64,000 nt of DNA from Glebionis coronaria (Eukaryota > Streptophyta > Magnoliopsida > Asterales > Asteraceae), in the NCBI GenBank assembly GCA_025667525.1, contig CM046877.1, positions 27,060,737-27,124,736 on the forward strand. The letters run 5' to 3'. The translations under genes were made by a program, and so were the position numbers. Below are positions 1 to 10,046 of this stretch, in pieces (position 1 is the stretch's first letter; each line of letters opens with the position of its first letter). Below the pieces are notes generated by a model, which saw only the letters and a list, made by a program, of their open reading frames with translations, was not told the origin of the DNA and did not search any database.

Positions 1-1540
1 GTTTGTCTGGCGCACGTATAGTCCTTTGAGACCTACGTGGAGGAATTAATTCAGGCGGAACACTCAGACTTTCTGGTTCTACAGGAATTTCATCGCTAGT
101 ATTTTCAGAAGGCAATGTATCTTCTTGAATTTCTTCAAGATCATAATTTCTCCCACTGAATTCTTGATTTACAAGATCATTTTCAAGGAAGTCTCCATAC
201 CGAGCCACAACTATTTTGTTCTCAGCCGGATAATAAAAGTAGTAACCCATAGTTTCCTTAGGGTAACCTACAAAGATACATTTTACTGAGCGTTGTTGGA
301 GTTTATCTCCAGAGTCACGTTTCACATACGCCTCACAACCCCAGACTTTTAAATAAGACAAATATGGCTTCTTGCCATGCCATAGTTCATATGGTGTCTT
401 ATCTAGCTTCTTTGTGGGAACCATATTTAGAATACGAACAGCAGATTCAAGAGCATAATCCCAAAAAGATAATGGTAAAGTTGTAAGATTAAACATAGAT
501 CGTACCATATCCAATAATGTACGATTTCTCCTTTCGGATACACCATTTTGTTGTGGAGTATATGGAGAAGTAAGTTTCTGAATAATTCCATTCTCACTTA
601 AATAATCTTTAAACTCTTGACTTAAATATTCACCACCACGGTCAGAACGAAGAACTTTAATCTTCTTTCCCAGTTGTAACTCTACTTCTGCTTTAAACGT
701 TTTGAATGTTTCAAATACCTCATGTTTATGCTTAAGTAAATAAACATAACCATAACGACTATAATCATCCGTAAACGTTAAGAAGTAGCTAGCACCTTTC
801 CATGACACATGTCTAAGTGGTCCACACACATCAGTATGTATCAAACCAAGTAGTTCAATAGCCCTTTCAATATTGCTATTAAAAGGTTTCTTGGTCATCT
901 TTCTAGAGATACAAGATTCACATTTATCGAATGATTCATCATTGATACTTTCCAAAAGCCCATCACGTTGCAGCTTTTGTATGCGAGTCTTCCCAATATG
1001 GGCAAGCCTACAATGCCAAAGATAAGAAGAGTTCTTGTCTAACTTACTCTTCTTATTCATGCTAAAAACAGAATTATTTTTCCTCTTGGAATTTTTATCA
1101 TGCATGTTAATTTCAAAAACACCATTCACAGAAATTGCATCAAAATATAATAGACCATCTTTGAAAACATAAATTCTATTATTATCAATCGTGTGAGTAA
1201 ATCCAAGATCCAACATACAAGAAAAGGAAATAACACCCCTAACAATTGTAGGTTCATAATGACAATTATTTAAAGACAGTACTAAACCCGAAGGTAAAAC
1301 TAATTTAAATATTCCTATAGCTTCAACCGCTGCTTGTGCGCCATTGCCCACTTGCAGAAATTGTTCCCCATAGGATAGTCTCCTTTTCAACTCAAATCCC
1401 TGCAGGGTATTACAAATATTAATACCACATCCCGTATCATATACCCAGGAGTTTGATTTGTATGAAAGATTAAATAAATCTATCATAAATAAGTTACCTG
1501 AAGATGGTGCTGCAGCAACTTGCTCAGCCTTCTTCTTATG
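1..1540 (-). pseudogene. Copia pol, protease-integrase part (family X copy 1)
   Basis: This is a long open minus-strand frame in register with gag, separated from it only by a TAA at 1541-1543. It begins with an aspartic-protease segment carrying DTG in the context WVYDTGCGINIC. A GAG-pre-integrase segment with a CESC pair follows, then an integrase core with HTDVCGP, DDYSRYGYV, the RSDRGGEY acidic box and PQQNGVSERRN. After that come the integrase C-terminal region and an acidic linker, and the frame leaves the window at base 1 still open. Reading frames at the gag stop and at the left edge agree, which argues against frameshifts here. RT and RNase H would lie to the left. It is scored as a pseudogene because the polyprotein is cut off from gag. 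Confidence 0.85.
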
Positions 1541-2404
1541 TTATGCCATTTCATGGAGATAGAGAGAGCAATTCCTCTTCCAGTGTCCAGTCATTTTGCA
1601 GTAGTGGCAAGTCTCATCTTTCTGAGATTTCTTAGCAAAGTTCTGCTTCGGCTTAGATGTAGTCGCAACTTGCTTGCTCTTATCAGCCTTGCCTTTGCCT
1701 TTCTGCTTCTTATTCCCTTTCGGTTTAGGTTTAGACACTCTACCCTTTTGTACATAAAGTACTTGAGGCGTAGCAGTGGATGCCTTATCTTTCAAACCCT
1801 TTTCGAAGTCAATGAGCATTGCATGCAAATCATTCACTGTCTTCCCCGTGCAATGCATATTATAGTTACGAACAAAATCACCAAAGTCCTTATTAAGGGA
1901 CCTATTGATCAAGTTAATAGCCATATTATGATCGAAGGGTTGTCCTAGTGCGATGAGTTGTTCCATATAACCCCTCATCTCCATGTAATGTGCACTTATG
2001 GACTTTCCAGGAGCTTGCTTGCAGCTATGTAGAGCATCAACCAGATCATAGATCTCTACAGCTTGTGGCGTTTCATACACTGCCTTGAGTTCATCAAGCA
2101 TTTGCTTAGGAGGAAATAGCTCATACTTCCTTTGAAGTGATGGAGCCATTCTCCCTAACATTACAGCAGCCACCTCATGGTGCTTCTTAACGTTAGCAGC
2201 GTGTTGAAGCCTTTCCGCATCAGATGCATCTTCAGCAAGATCCTCCGGAAAAGGAGTTTCCAAGATATTGATAGTACCCGCTGCTCTCAGAACAATTCTT
2301 AGTGAGCGGTACCAATCATTGAAATTTGGGCCAGTAAGTTTAGGCCGTTCAAAGAAAGCTTTGAACGCCGAGCTTATTGTTAGATTGCTTTCGGGTTGAG
2401 CCAT
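1541..2404 (-). CDS. Copia gag (UBN2-type) with zinc knuckle
   Basis: This is the capsid/nucleocapsid part of the Copia polyprotein, which packages element RNA in cytoplasmic virus-like particles. I place the start at the Met in MAQPESN (ATG at 2402-2404); an upstream in-frame Met at 2428 is possible. The body is a helical gag domain of the UBN2/DUF4219 type, followed by a Lys-rich linker and a complete CX2CX4HX4C knuckle (CHYCKMTGHWKRNC). The frame ends at a TAA just after the knuckle. The homologous codon in copy 2 at 59.4 kb is a sense codon within LDELREIKKK, so this is a nonsense mutation of a gag-pol fusion and not a natural gag terminus. Confidence 0.85.
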   Translation of the reverse strand: MAQPESNLTISSAFKAFFERPKLTGPNFNDWYRSLRIVLRAAGTINILETPFPEDLAEDASDAERLQHAANVKKHHEVAAVMLGRMAPSLQRKYELFPPKQMLDELKAVYETPQAVEIYDLVDALHSCKQAPGKSISAHYMEMRGYMEQLIALGQPFDHNMAINLINRSLNKDFGDFVRNYNMHCTGKTVNDLHAMLIDFEKGLKDKASTATPQVLYVQKGRVSKPKPKGNKKQKGKGKADKSKQVATTSKPKQNFAKKSQKDETCHYCKMTGHWKRNCSLYLHEMA

Positions 2405-3908
2405 TTCTACAGAAATAAGTTCAAACATTAGTATTTTCGATAATACAATTCAAGAAAATAAAATTACCCCGGTAATAAAATCATAGTATTTTCCTTGAAA
2501 AAACTAGAACCCATATTGACATAGATTCATCACATCAGTTGATCTGCTAGTGACAAATGTATTCAACATAGTAACTTGTCGAACAATAATTGCCTAAATC
2601 AAATTGCAATTTCTAGATATGTTAGGGATTTACATTGCCAAAATCATTTGCATTGTAAACATGTTTTATCCCTACTTTATGCCTTAAGTTTCCAGTTCTC
2701 ACTGAGTAACTTAATTAAGTCGACTAATCTAAAGAACGTAAAACCATCATGTGCAATCTTATTCAGTCATGAAGTTTTCTCTCCATTACAACATCGTCCG
2801 ATATCTTATATGACGACAATTGTAACTTCAAGTGTTCGTCAATTAGAGGGCATATGACTTAAATTTAGGGTATAGATTTTGGTGTCAAAATCATGTACAG
2901 AGAAGCATGCATACATCTCCATATCATAAGTTTAATAAAACGTTTAGTAAACTTTTTGGTGAGACTAAAAGTTCATCATATACTTGCAAGTTGAGGTATT
3001 GGTTAAACCAATTAAAGATTTTACACACAACTAAATTCACATCGTACTTTTTCTAGAACATAGTTATAGCACAAAGCAATAACCTTATTCATTGTGTTTC
3101 GGATGTGAATTAATGTAGTTAAATCAACCTTAAAGAATTGTACCAATAACAACCGTAGGTAATTCCAATTTTGACGCACAGGCGAGCCGGGAATTTGGTC
3201 AGCGCTGAAGCATAACACCTCCTTCCTTTACCGGGTACATGACCAGCGGTGTGTTATACCCACTTTATAGTTTGCCAAAATTGAGTAGGCCGTTAAGTTG
3301 CTATTGCAATTCTAATCAACGTAAATCATATGAATTTTACATCTCAAAACAATTCATTAATTTTGATAAGATTTAGTCCATATTATTTTTCTTGGAAAAA
3401 ATTACCCTTGTTTACAACATACAATTAAAAAAAAACGTATGAAAACAAGTAGTACAAAAAAAAACTAAATCAAATAGCCACATGCAAACCAATTTATTCA
3501 AAGAACATCAAATCTAGGGTTTTTATAAACATAAAAAGTCTTCCCTAATTTTAAAACTTAGAATCAAATAAAGCAAATAGCAATCAAAATTATATGATCC
3601 GTAAGAAACATGCATGTTTATTACGGATCTCCCACATTCTCTTAACAATTAAAAAACTACGGATCGTAACCACGCATGACATAACAATTAATTCATGCAA
3701 AAACATCTAAAGTTAATTACCATGCAATTTTAGGGTTTACAAAATTTTTTTTTTTTTTTTATAAAAATTCGACAAAAGTCGATTTTAATAATAATAAAAA
3801 ACAAAACCCTAATTTTTCATAAAACCTAAAAAACAACATGTAATTATTAACACAAATCATTATTAGTTAAAAAACTTTAGATCTTGATAATTATAATCAT
3901 GTTAAAAC
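2405..3908 (-). other. Copia family X 5' leader, no gene
   Basis: This is about 1.5 kb of AT-rich sequence between the primer binding site and gag. It contains homopolymer A/T runs (for example the T run at 3747-3761) and only short frames without family resemblance. Copy 2 has lost this segment by deletion, so the two copies cannot be compared here. Confidence 0.6.
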
Positions 3909-3923
3909 GGCTCTCGATGCCAC
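3909..3923 (-). promoter_or_regulatory. Primer binding site, family X copy 1
   Basis: Read on the minus strand, GTGGCATCGAGAGCC directly follows the LTR. It resembles the initiator-tRNA-Met complement TGGTATCAGAGCC used by plant Copia elements, with several differences. Confidence 0.75.
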
Positions 3924-4712
3924 TGATGGTTTATAAAGTTCATAACAATTATTTAAAACCCTAATATGGATCAAAGAACGCATAGCGGAAGCGATTAACA
4001 AGATCATTAATTTAACACAATTATATTAATCAAGATTAGGGTTACATACCTTTATCCTAGCAAGATCCACAAGACGACGGAACGAACGGCAACTAGGGTT
4101 TATCACGAACACCACCAAGAATAATCTAAAGGAAGATTATATCACGCTCTTGTACACACGTAATACAACGAGTTAACCGTGAGTCTAGCACGATCAAACC
4201 GAGCTTCAACGCTTATGGATTATCTACCCAACAACCCTAGAGAGGGGCTAGGACTAGATAATAAATAGAAGAACGAAAGTCAACGAAAACCCTATGTAGG
4301 GGTTATGTTGCGATCGCAGGAAGAGAGAAGAAGGGGAGGGACAAAATTTATGAAGGCCTTGGGGTTGTTTATATAGGCTTGGCATTCCTTGGGCTCCAAG
4401 TAATAAACACGAATTAGGAAACAAAAAGTTTCCCTCTCCCCCTCCTTGTTTGGCCGACGGCTACACCACCCCCAAGGGGTGTTTGTGTAGTTTTTCCTAC
4501 TCCTTCTTTTAGCTTCTATTTAGTTTCCATAACGGTCGTTATAACTTAACTTTTATTTATCAACGATCGTTAGTTAAGCTTAGGTTTGATTTAATAAATA
4601 TATATATAATATATTTAATAAATAAATTAACTCTTTACGTTATGTGTGTAATCCCGTGACCCCGAGTTCGATCCTATCTCACGACTACTAATTTTAAGTC
4701 CATAAACTTTCA
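3924..4712 (-). repeat. 5' LTR of Copia family X copy 1
   Basis: This 789-bp LTR begins TGAAAGTTTATGG on the minus strand and ends CA next to the primer binding site. It is collinear with the LTR at 54883-55678. A TATA-like box (CCTATATAAAC on the minus strand, about 4367-4378) is the likely Pol II promoter of the element. Confidence 0.88.
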
Positions 4713-6985
4713 CTTTGTCTCATTGCAGCTTGTTCTCTTCCTTCGAATTACTTGTAGTTTCACGTCTCTGAATATTTTTTCTTATATGAGCATTTTGCAG
4801 GCAAAATGGTACTATTATCTACTTCTTGGAATTATAGACGTTGAGGCAAATTATCTTGGTAAGTTTTTAATTGGAATTAATGGTTGGGTCGGGTAACGTT
4901 CAAAGGGTACATTTTGAGTACAGATCAAAATGGCCCAATCAAAGGCTCATGTTCCCTGGACTTGTCGGATAGTAGGTCGTCTAGTATGATTAAAAAAGTA
5001 GAAATTTCTTTTAGACATCTGATTGCTGGAAAGAAAGTTAGTTTGGGAGCTTCGTTCACTACATACGAACTGTTTATTGCTAGATACGATCGATAGATAC
5101 ATAAAAATGCGATTTTCTAAAAGGTTACATTAGATTTGTTTTGCAGTGGTGAAGGCCTATCAGTACACATCATTAACAAGCGTCATGCTGCTGGATTGTT
5201 GGTCTATTCCATCGGTCATAATCTTTACATGGCTTTCTTAAAGACAAAATATAGAACCAAGAAAATTGCGGGTGTTGTCATTTGTGTTGTTGGTCTGGTT
5301 CTCGTTATTTTTTCAGATGTACATGCATCAGATCGTTCGCGTAAGCATATATATTTTTGTTTCAGTTTGTTCTACATCAAAATTTGAATCAGGATATTTA
5401 TTACGGATGTATTTGTATATGCTCAGAGAGCGAGAGTCATCCTATTAAAGGAGATCAGCTGGTCATTGCCGGGGCTACACTTTATGTTGTCTGCAACGTT
5501 AGTGAGGTGAGCAAAACGGGCTGGTTTATACATAGTTTAAATGTGTTCAAGTCAAAACGGGTATCTTTTGTACATGTCAAAGCGTGTTTCTTTGTGTTGA
5601 CTTTTGAATATTTTGTTGTCCATTTCTTTGAATTTTTTTATATGTAATTAACGCTTTCACTAAATTCTTTATCCGAAAACAATAGTGTATCTGTTTGTAG
5701 ATAATCAACGTTTTATTCTCGGTGATGATCCTTGTGCAGAATTTTTTTGTGAAAAAAGCAGATCAAGTTGAACTGTTGGCGATGTTGGGGCTCTTTGGTG
5801 CCATTGTCAGTGGTATTTAAATGTATCCTTTTTTGTTGTTTTATCACTTTATGTGCCAGCCGCCGTTATACTCTAATACACTATGATAATTGTAGTTCTA
5901 AGGTTTGTTAGGAATAACATAGAATATTGTGAACAAAAAATGCTTGAAGCGGTGAACTTATTATAAGATTCTATGAGTTACTAAATATTTTGATCATTCC
6001 AATCTTACTCGTTCTGTTTCATTGAACTTCATATCTTCTTGTTTGTATACCAACTAACATTGTTTAGTAGTGCATATCATAATTATCTGAAAGTGCTACT
6101 TTGTGGTCTTTAACTATGTTTATTGAGGTGTGCTTGAGCGAGAGGAACTTAAAGCTATCCATTGGTCCTCAGGAGCAGTACACTCTCTCTCTCTCCCTCT
6201 CCAAATTCTACACACGCATACATAAACATACACACAGATGCGGATACACTGTCAGGTTGAACCGACAATACTTTTTAGCATTTTTCTACCTTGTACAAAC
6301 AGTTACTAATATATTAGAATTGTCATAAAGACCTTTGAATATATTTATCATGGCTTTTGACCCTTTTCATTTTCACATAAGGTTTTTTATTTTAACCCAT
6401 TTAGGATGCTATATAACTTAAGTTAATCCACTTTTAAGGAATGCGCTAAAACCGCATCTTTCCAGATCACATTTTGTAATAAAAATAATACCATGAAGAT
6501 GATAAATTTGTTTGTCCATAGGTGCTTCCATATGCCGGATTTGCAGCAGCAATGTTTCTGTTTTACTCAGGTGTTCCAATCTTGCTAAAGGTGAGGGCTT
6601 TCAAGACTTTTTCTATTTACATCACCATAAAACTAAGCACTTAATTTGCGGTTTGCCTATCATGCAAGTAATTGAGAACTTACTTTTAGAAGTTTGTTCA
6701 TGACCAAATTAAATGAAGATTAGTGGCTCTACTATGCTAAATCTATCTTTGCTGACATCAGACATGTGGTCTGTATTGATACGCACTTTTGTGTACCACG
6801 AGAAGGTTTGTACCAGTATCCAGCTTAAGTTATGATTTTGCAAGAAGCTAACATTCGCATATGCTATCAGGTAGATTGGATGTACTTTGTAGCGTTTACT
6901 GCTGTTGCTGTCGGCCTCGTGGTTTATTCAGCGTATGAATTTATATTTCATTCACTATAGCTACACATCTTCTCGTGTTGTTGTA
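4713..6985 (+). pseudogene. SLC35F/DUF914 transporter pseudogene, copy A (exons 3-9)
   Basis: The family comprises ten-helix drug/metabolite-superfamily membrane transporters (DUF914, SLC35F1-like) of unproven substrate. By homology with copies B-D the exons are 4801-4858 (AKWYYYLLLGIIDVEANYL), 5147-5340, 5427-5506, 5740-5824, about 6126-6176, 6522-6590 (VLPYAGFAAAMFLFYSG), 6719-6805 and 6871-6932. These correspond to exons 3-10 in the 11-exon numbering used for B and C. Three lesions are visible. One T is lost in exon 4 (GGCTTTCTT near 5234; B has GGCTTTTCTT). A CAA-to-TAA stop lies at 5818-5820. The exon 7 acceptor TATAG has become TATTG. Exons 1-2 would lie left of the inserted Copia, and the last exon is replaced by another Copia fragment. 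It is a dead copy. Confidence 0.85.
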
Positions 6986-6999
6986 AGAAAGCATAGAGT

Positions 7000-7646
7000 T
7001 GATCTAAATTGGACTTGTGCAAATCGCGAATCATCTTAACATCAGTGACATATTGACTTCATTATTGGGGTAACGTGTTCAAAAACTTTGTGTTTAGTTG
7101 AAACTGTTCAATCCTTAGATTATACACGTTCATGTCATTCATCAAAGTGGTGAAACGCTAGTAGTAATCGTGAAGAGTCTCCCCTGGAAGGTATGTAAAC
7201 CTATCAAACAAGTCATACAATTGACACTCTCGTTCTTGCTTAGTTAGAGATGTCCCTTGTAACAAAACAGCTAGTCGATCCCAAAGATTCTTTGCCACTG
7301 TGTGTTCACTTACCATTTGAAAGATATCGGGTGGAAGGGCTTGAAGAATTGTCTGAACAGCCCTTTCATCGGCATCTGCAATGATTTTGTTAGCATCGGT
7401 TAACTCATGATACTCCCTTGCCCTTGTCACATTGTTGACGGTAACCTCTCCCCAATCTAATGGACCTTTTTCAATTGATTGAAGCATAAGTCGACCACTG
7501 GGTTTGCCCATGATGTACGTTCTCATGCGACCTTGCCATGCTTCAAATAAATCTTTGATGAGCAAAGGTGGGAGAGTATCGGTACCCGAAATGATTGAGA
7601 TATCGATAAGCGAAGTCATTGTTGGCATATATGAATGCGAATTCAT
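7000..7646 (-). pseudogene. Copia gag fragment (UBN2 domain)
   Basis: The minus-strand frame from 7646 to 7158 encodes a typical UBN2-type gag. It shows an N-terminal FEAWQGRMRTYIMGKP segment, a middle NLWDRLAVLLQGTSLTKQER helix and the FDRFTYLPGETLHDYY end. A stop follows at 7155, but recognisable gag continues beyond it with further stops and a frameshift (RFTTLMNDMNVYNL, then FLNTLPQ, then VTDVKMIRDLHKSNLD) to about 7000. There is no zinc knuckle or protease. This resembles the gag of Asteraceae Copia polyproteins and is truncated and inactive. Confidence 0.82.
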
Positions 7647-7879
7647 TTTATGATCCCTTGAAAAAAGATTATAAAAAATGATCGAACAATGAAATAAGGT
7701 TAAGTGTTTTAATGTTGTTGAAACAAAGATGTTGTGTGTTTTTGTGAAAGATTACAAAATTGAATAAATCCTCTAAGTTGTGCAAATACTATCTCAATAC
7801 CCAAACTTCTTAATCTCAATGTAAAATCTCAAAATCGGCGTAAGTCTTTAAATTAATCCGTCTAAATACCAAAAAAAAT

Positions 7880-8270
7880 ATCAATCCTGTCGGAATATAT
7901 AAGATCCAATCGGAATGTTATCGGAAAACCGTAGTCGGAATGTGATCGGATAAGTCCCTTGTCGGAATGTGATTGGAAAGACACCTTTTCGGAATATATA
8001 AACTCCAGTCGGAATGTTATCGGAAAACCCTTAGTCGGAATACCTAAATAACCCTGTCGGAATATATATAAACTCCAGTCGGAATGTTGTTGGAAAACCT
8101 TAATCGGAATGTAATCGGATAAAAACTTGTCGGAATGTAATCGGATAAGCCCTTGTCGGAATATGATCGGAAAGACTAATCGGAATACTGGTAGGAATAT
8201 TTAAACCCTTTTCCGATGCAACTGATCGGAATCACTAAACCCTTTTCCGATTATACTGATCAGAATAATA
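7880..8270. repeat. Irregular TCGGAAT / ATCGGA motif array in Copia leader
   Basis: About twenty TCGGA cores occur in under 400 bp, mostly as TCGGAATGTNATCGGA or TCGGAATATATAA with spacers of 5-15 bases. The array lies between the LTR and gag of the Copia fragment, so it is part of the element's leader. Confidence 0.8.
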
Positions 8271-8493
8271 GTACTGTTACGAGATTTTGAGGTAAAAAGA
8301 TGATATTTTCGACAAGAAATCCGTGATTTGAACCAACCCAAAACACTACCAAAAGTATTTATAAGATATATGGATCACTTGGAAAGACAAAAACACGAAG
8401 AAAAAAAATTGAAACTTGGGTAAAGATCAATAAAAAAACATGAACACACAAAAGTGAACATGAACAACACAAAACCAACCTTTATTTCATCCC

Positions 8494-8508
8494 ATGATCT
8501 TGATACCA
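8494..8508 (-). promoter_or_regulatory. Primer binding site of Copia fragment
   Basis: The minus strand reads TGGTATCAAGATCAT two bases inside the LTR, a standard initiator-tRNA-Met primer site. Confidence 0.85.
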
Positions 8509-8510
8509 AT

Positions 8511-8796
8511 TGTAGAACAATGATAATCTTTATGAATCAAGAGGGTTGATGTTTTCTAGAGAGAGAAATGAAAGAAACTATGTGATAGTAAAGTGAGAAA
8601 TGAAACAACCAACACCTCTTTCCATGGTGGAAAGAGGTTTATATACCCAAGTCCTTAATGGACATGGGCCTCCGGCCCATGAACATGCTCATGGGTCGGC
8701 CTATTTAATAAATGTTACTTAAGCACTACTACGAGCCTATAACTATATTGTTGGAGTGACCGAGACTTTCTTTATACGTAAAACGTATTTCTAACA
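8511..8796 (-). repeat. 5' LTR of Copia fragment (286 bp)
   Basis: On the minus strand it starts TGTTAGAAATACG and ends TTGTTCTACA, next to the primer site. A TATA-like GGTATATAAACC is present at about 8637-8648. The outer limit is inferred from the TG...CA ends. Confidence 0.8.
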
Positions 8797-9750
8797 TTGT
8801 TGTTTCCTTCCAACAATGAATTTCCATTTTTATGTTTGTATTATGGAAGGAAAAGCTTTAATGGTGAGCTTTTATGGCAATTTAGGATAAAAGGTTGAGT
8901 GCAACTTTGTGAAAAGTTATATAGAAAGAGAACATTACTCTATATTTAGAATGTAATTAGATATAGGTATTCTTAGAATATCAGTAATATCTTTTATTTA
9001 TTTTTATTCTTTTATTTTTATAATTGAGTTTCTGTTATAAAATAGTGAAATATAAAACAAAGAATTAAAATATAAAATTTGACAAGTCAAAAGTAGTAAA
9101 AAAAATATGAACCAAAAATCGTAAAAAACTGTCTTATCGTGTAAGTATAGTGTGTAAAAACGCCAAATGAAATTACATAACATAAAATATAAAATTGGAC
9201 AAGACAAAAGTAGTAAAAATCAATATGTATGACGAAAAACCATATAAACTGTCTTGTATGTGAACATCGTGAGTAAAATGGGCTCTCGCCTGCCCTATTA
9301 TATACACGGGTTCATGGCTTGTGCTTGTGCGACGAGCTTGAACCAAGTTTTTGCTTAAGGGAACCTATAGACTAGTATACGTATCAAGGTATCAGTCCAA
9401 GGGCTAAGATACCATTGGCTTTTTAGAGCCAGTAACTTCGTACTGAAAATTAAAAAAGGTCGATAGTCTTCCCCACAAGCACCCAACCTTTTTTCGCTCT
9501 TCCTTGAGGTTGCCGTCACGTACACGCCGCCATCTTTCCCCCTTAGTCCCGCGAAATAAGTCATCGGATTCACTGGGGCTTTGGGCCCTACTTAGTTCAC
9601 TGACAATGAAAAAAGCGTGCGAAAGTAAGAGCATACCCAATGTAAAAAGCTTTTGATAGCTTTTTACGTTTAAAGCACTAAATGTAAACACATTAATATG
9701 AGTAAGGCTTTTACAAAAGACTTGAAGTTTTCTAAGTCTTTGCAAAAACA
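8797..9750. other. Gene-free stretch
   Basis: 8797-9280 is AT-rich and contains two similar passages (about 9065-9110 and 9180-9235, each with ATAAAATT.GACAAG and AAAAGTAGTAAAAA), so there is a local duplication. 9280-9620 is richer in GC but shows no family resemblance in any frame. The text AGAGCATACCCAATG near 9631 resembles the start of some MITEs, but I found no matching end. Confidence 0.5.
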
Positions 9751-10046
9751 TTTATAAAAAATCTTAAGTGCAATGTTATAAAACACTTTCAAAAGCTTAT
9801 TAAAATAGTAAAAAGTCATTGCATGTTTTGCCCATTATATATGCTCTAAGTAAGATCTTTTGAATTGAATTTAACTAGTCTATCATTCGTGCAAGCCTAC
9901 TACATACATTTGACTACCGAAGCAAAACATCATCCTATCAGTTTTTTAAGATCAATTCAAAATTTAAACACATAAAATTATAGACTTCCATCATGCACAA
10001 AAAGTGGGATAAAGTATATGTACTTCAAATATTTTTTCGAGTCAGT
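9751..10046. repeat. Upstream copy of the transporter 5'-flank repeat
   Basis: This segment of nearly 300 bp reads through with few differences to 13020-13309, including small indels such as GAATTGAATTTAAC versus GAATTAAC. The downstream copy lies just 5' of transporter exon 1, so this one is a detached duplicate of that gene's flank. Confidence 0.85.

Larger units (their letters stand above)
1..4712 (-). mobile_element. Ty1/Copia retrotransposon, family X copy 1 (5' part, runs off left edge)
   Basis: On the minus strand, from right to left, the element shows a 5' LTR (3924-4712), a primer binding site, a leader of about 1.5 kb, gag, then protease and integrase. The RT, RNase H and 3' LTR lie outside the window. 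The same family recurs at 54883-60869, which fixes the LTR limits. The LTR is followed directly by CTTTG, and the uninterrupted homologous intron in transporter copy B reads GGCTCTTTGTCTC (from about 20463). CTTTG is therefore the probable 5-bp target duplication, although its partner is outside the window. The insertion lies in intron 2 of transporter copy A. One in-frame stop separates gag from pol, so this copy is probably not autonomous. Confidence 0.92.
6985..8796 (-). mobile_element. 5' fragment of a second Copia family (LTR, leader, partial gag)
   Basis: Right to left the fragment shows an LTR, a tRNA-Met primer binding site, a leader with a short-motif array, and a UBN2-type gag that decays and stops at about 6985. 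All pol sequence and the 3' LTR are missing. The left junction falls in the last intron of transporter copy A. The homology with copies C and D ends there after CACATCTTCTCG. Confidence 0.8.

Noticed and set aside
4713..4800. Possible transporter exon between the LTR and 4801
   Set aside because: Copy B shows that this sequence (CTTGTTCTCTTCC...) lies wholly within the intron between exons 2 and 3.
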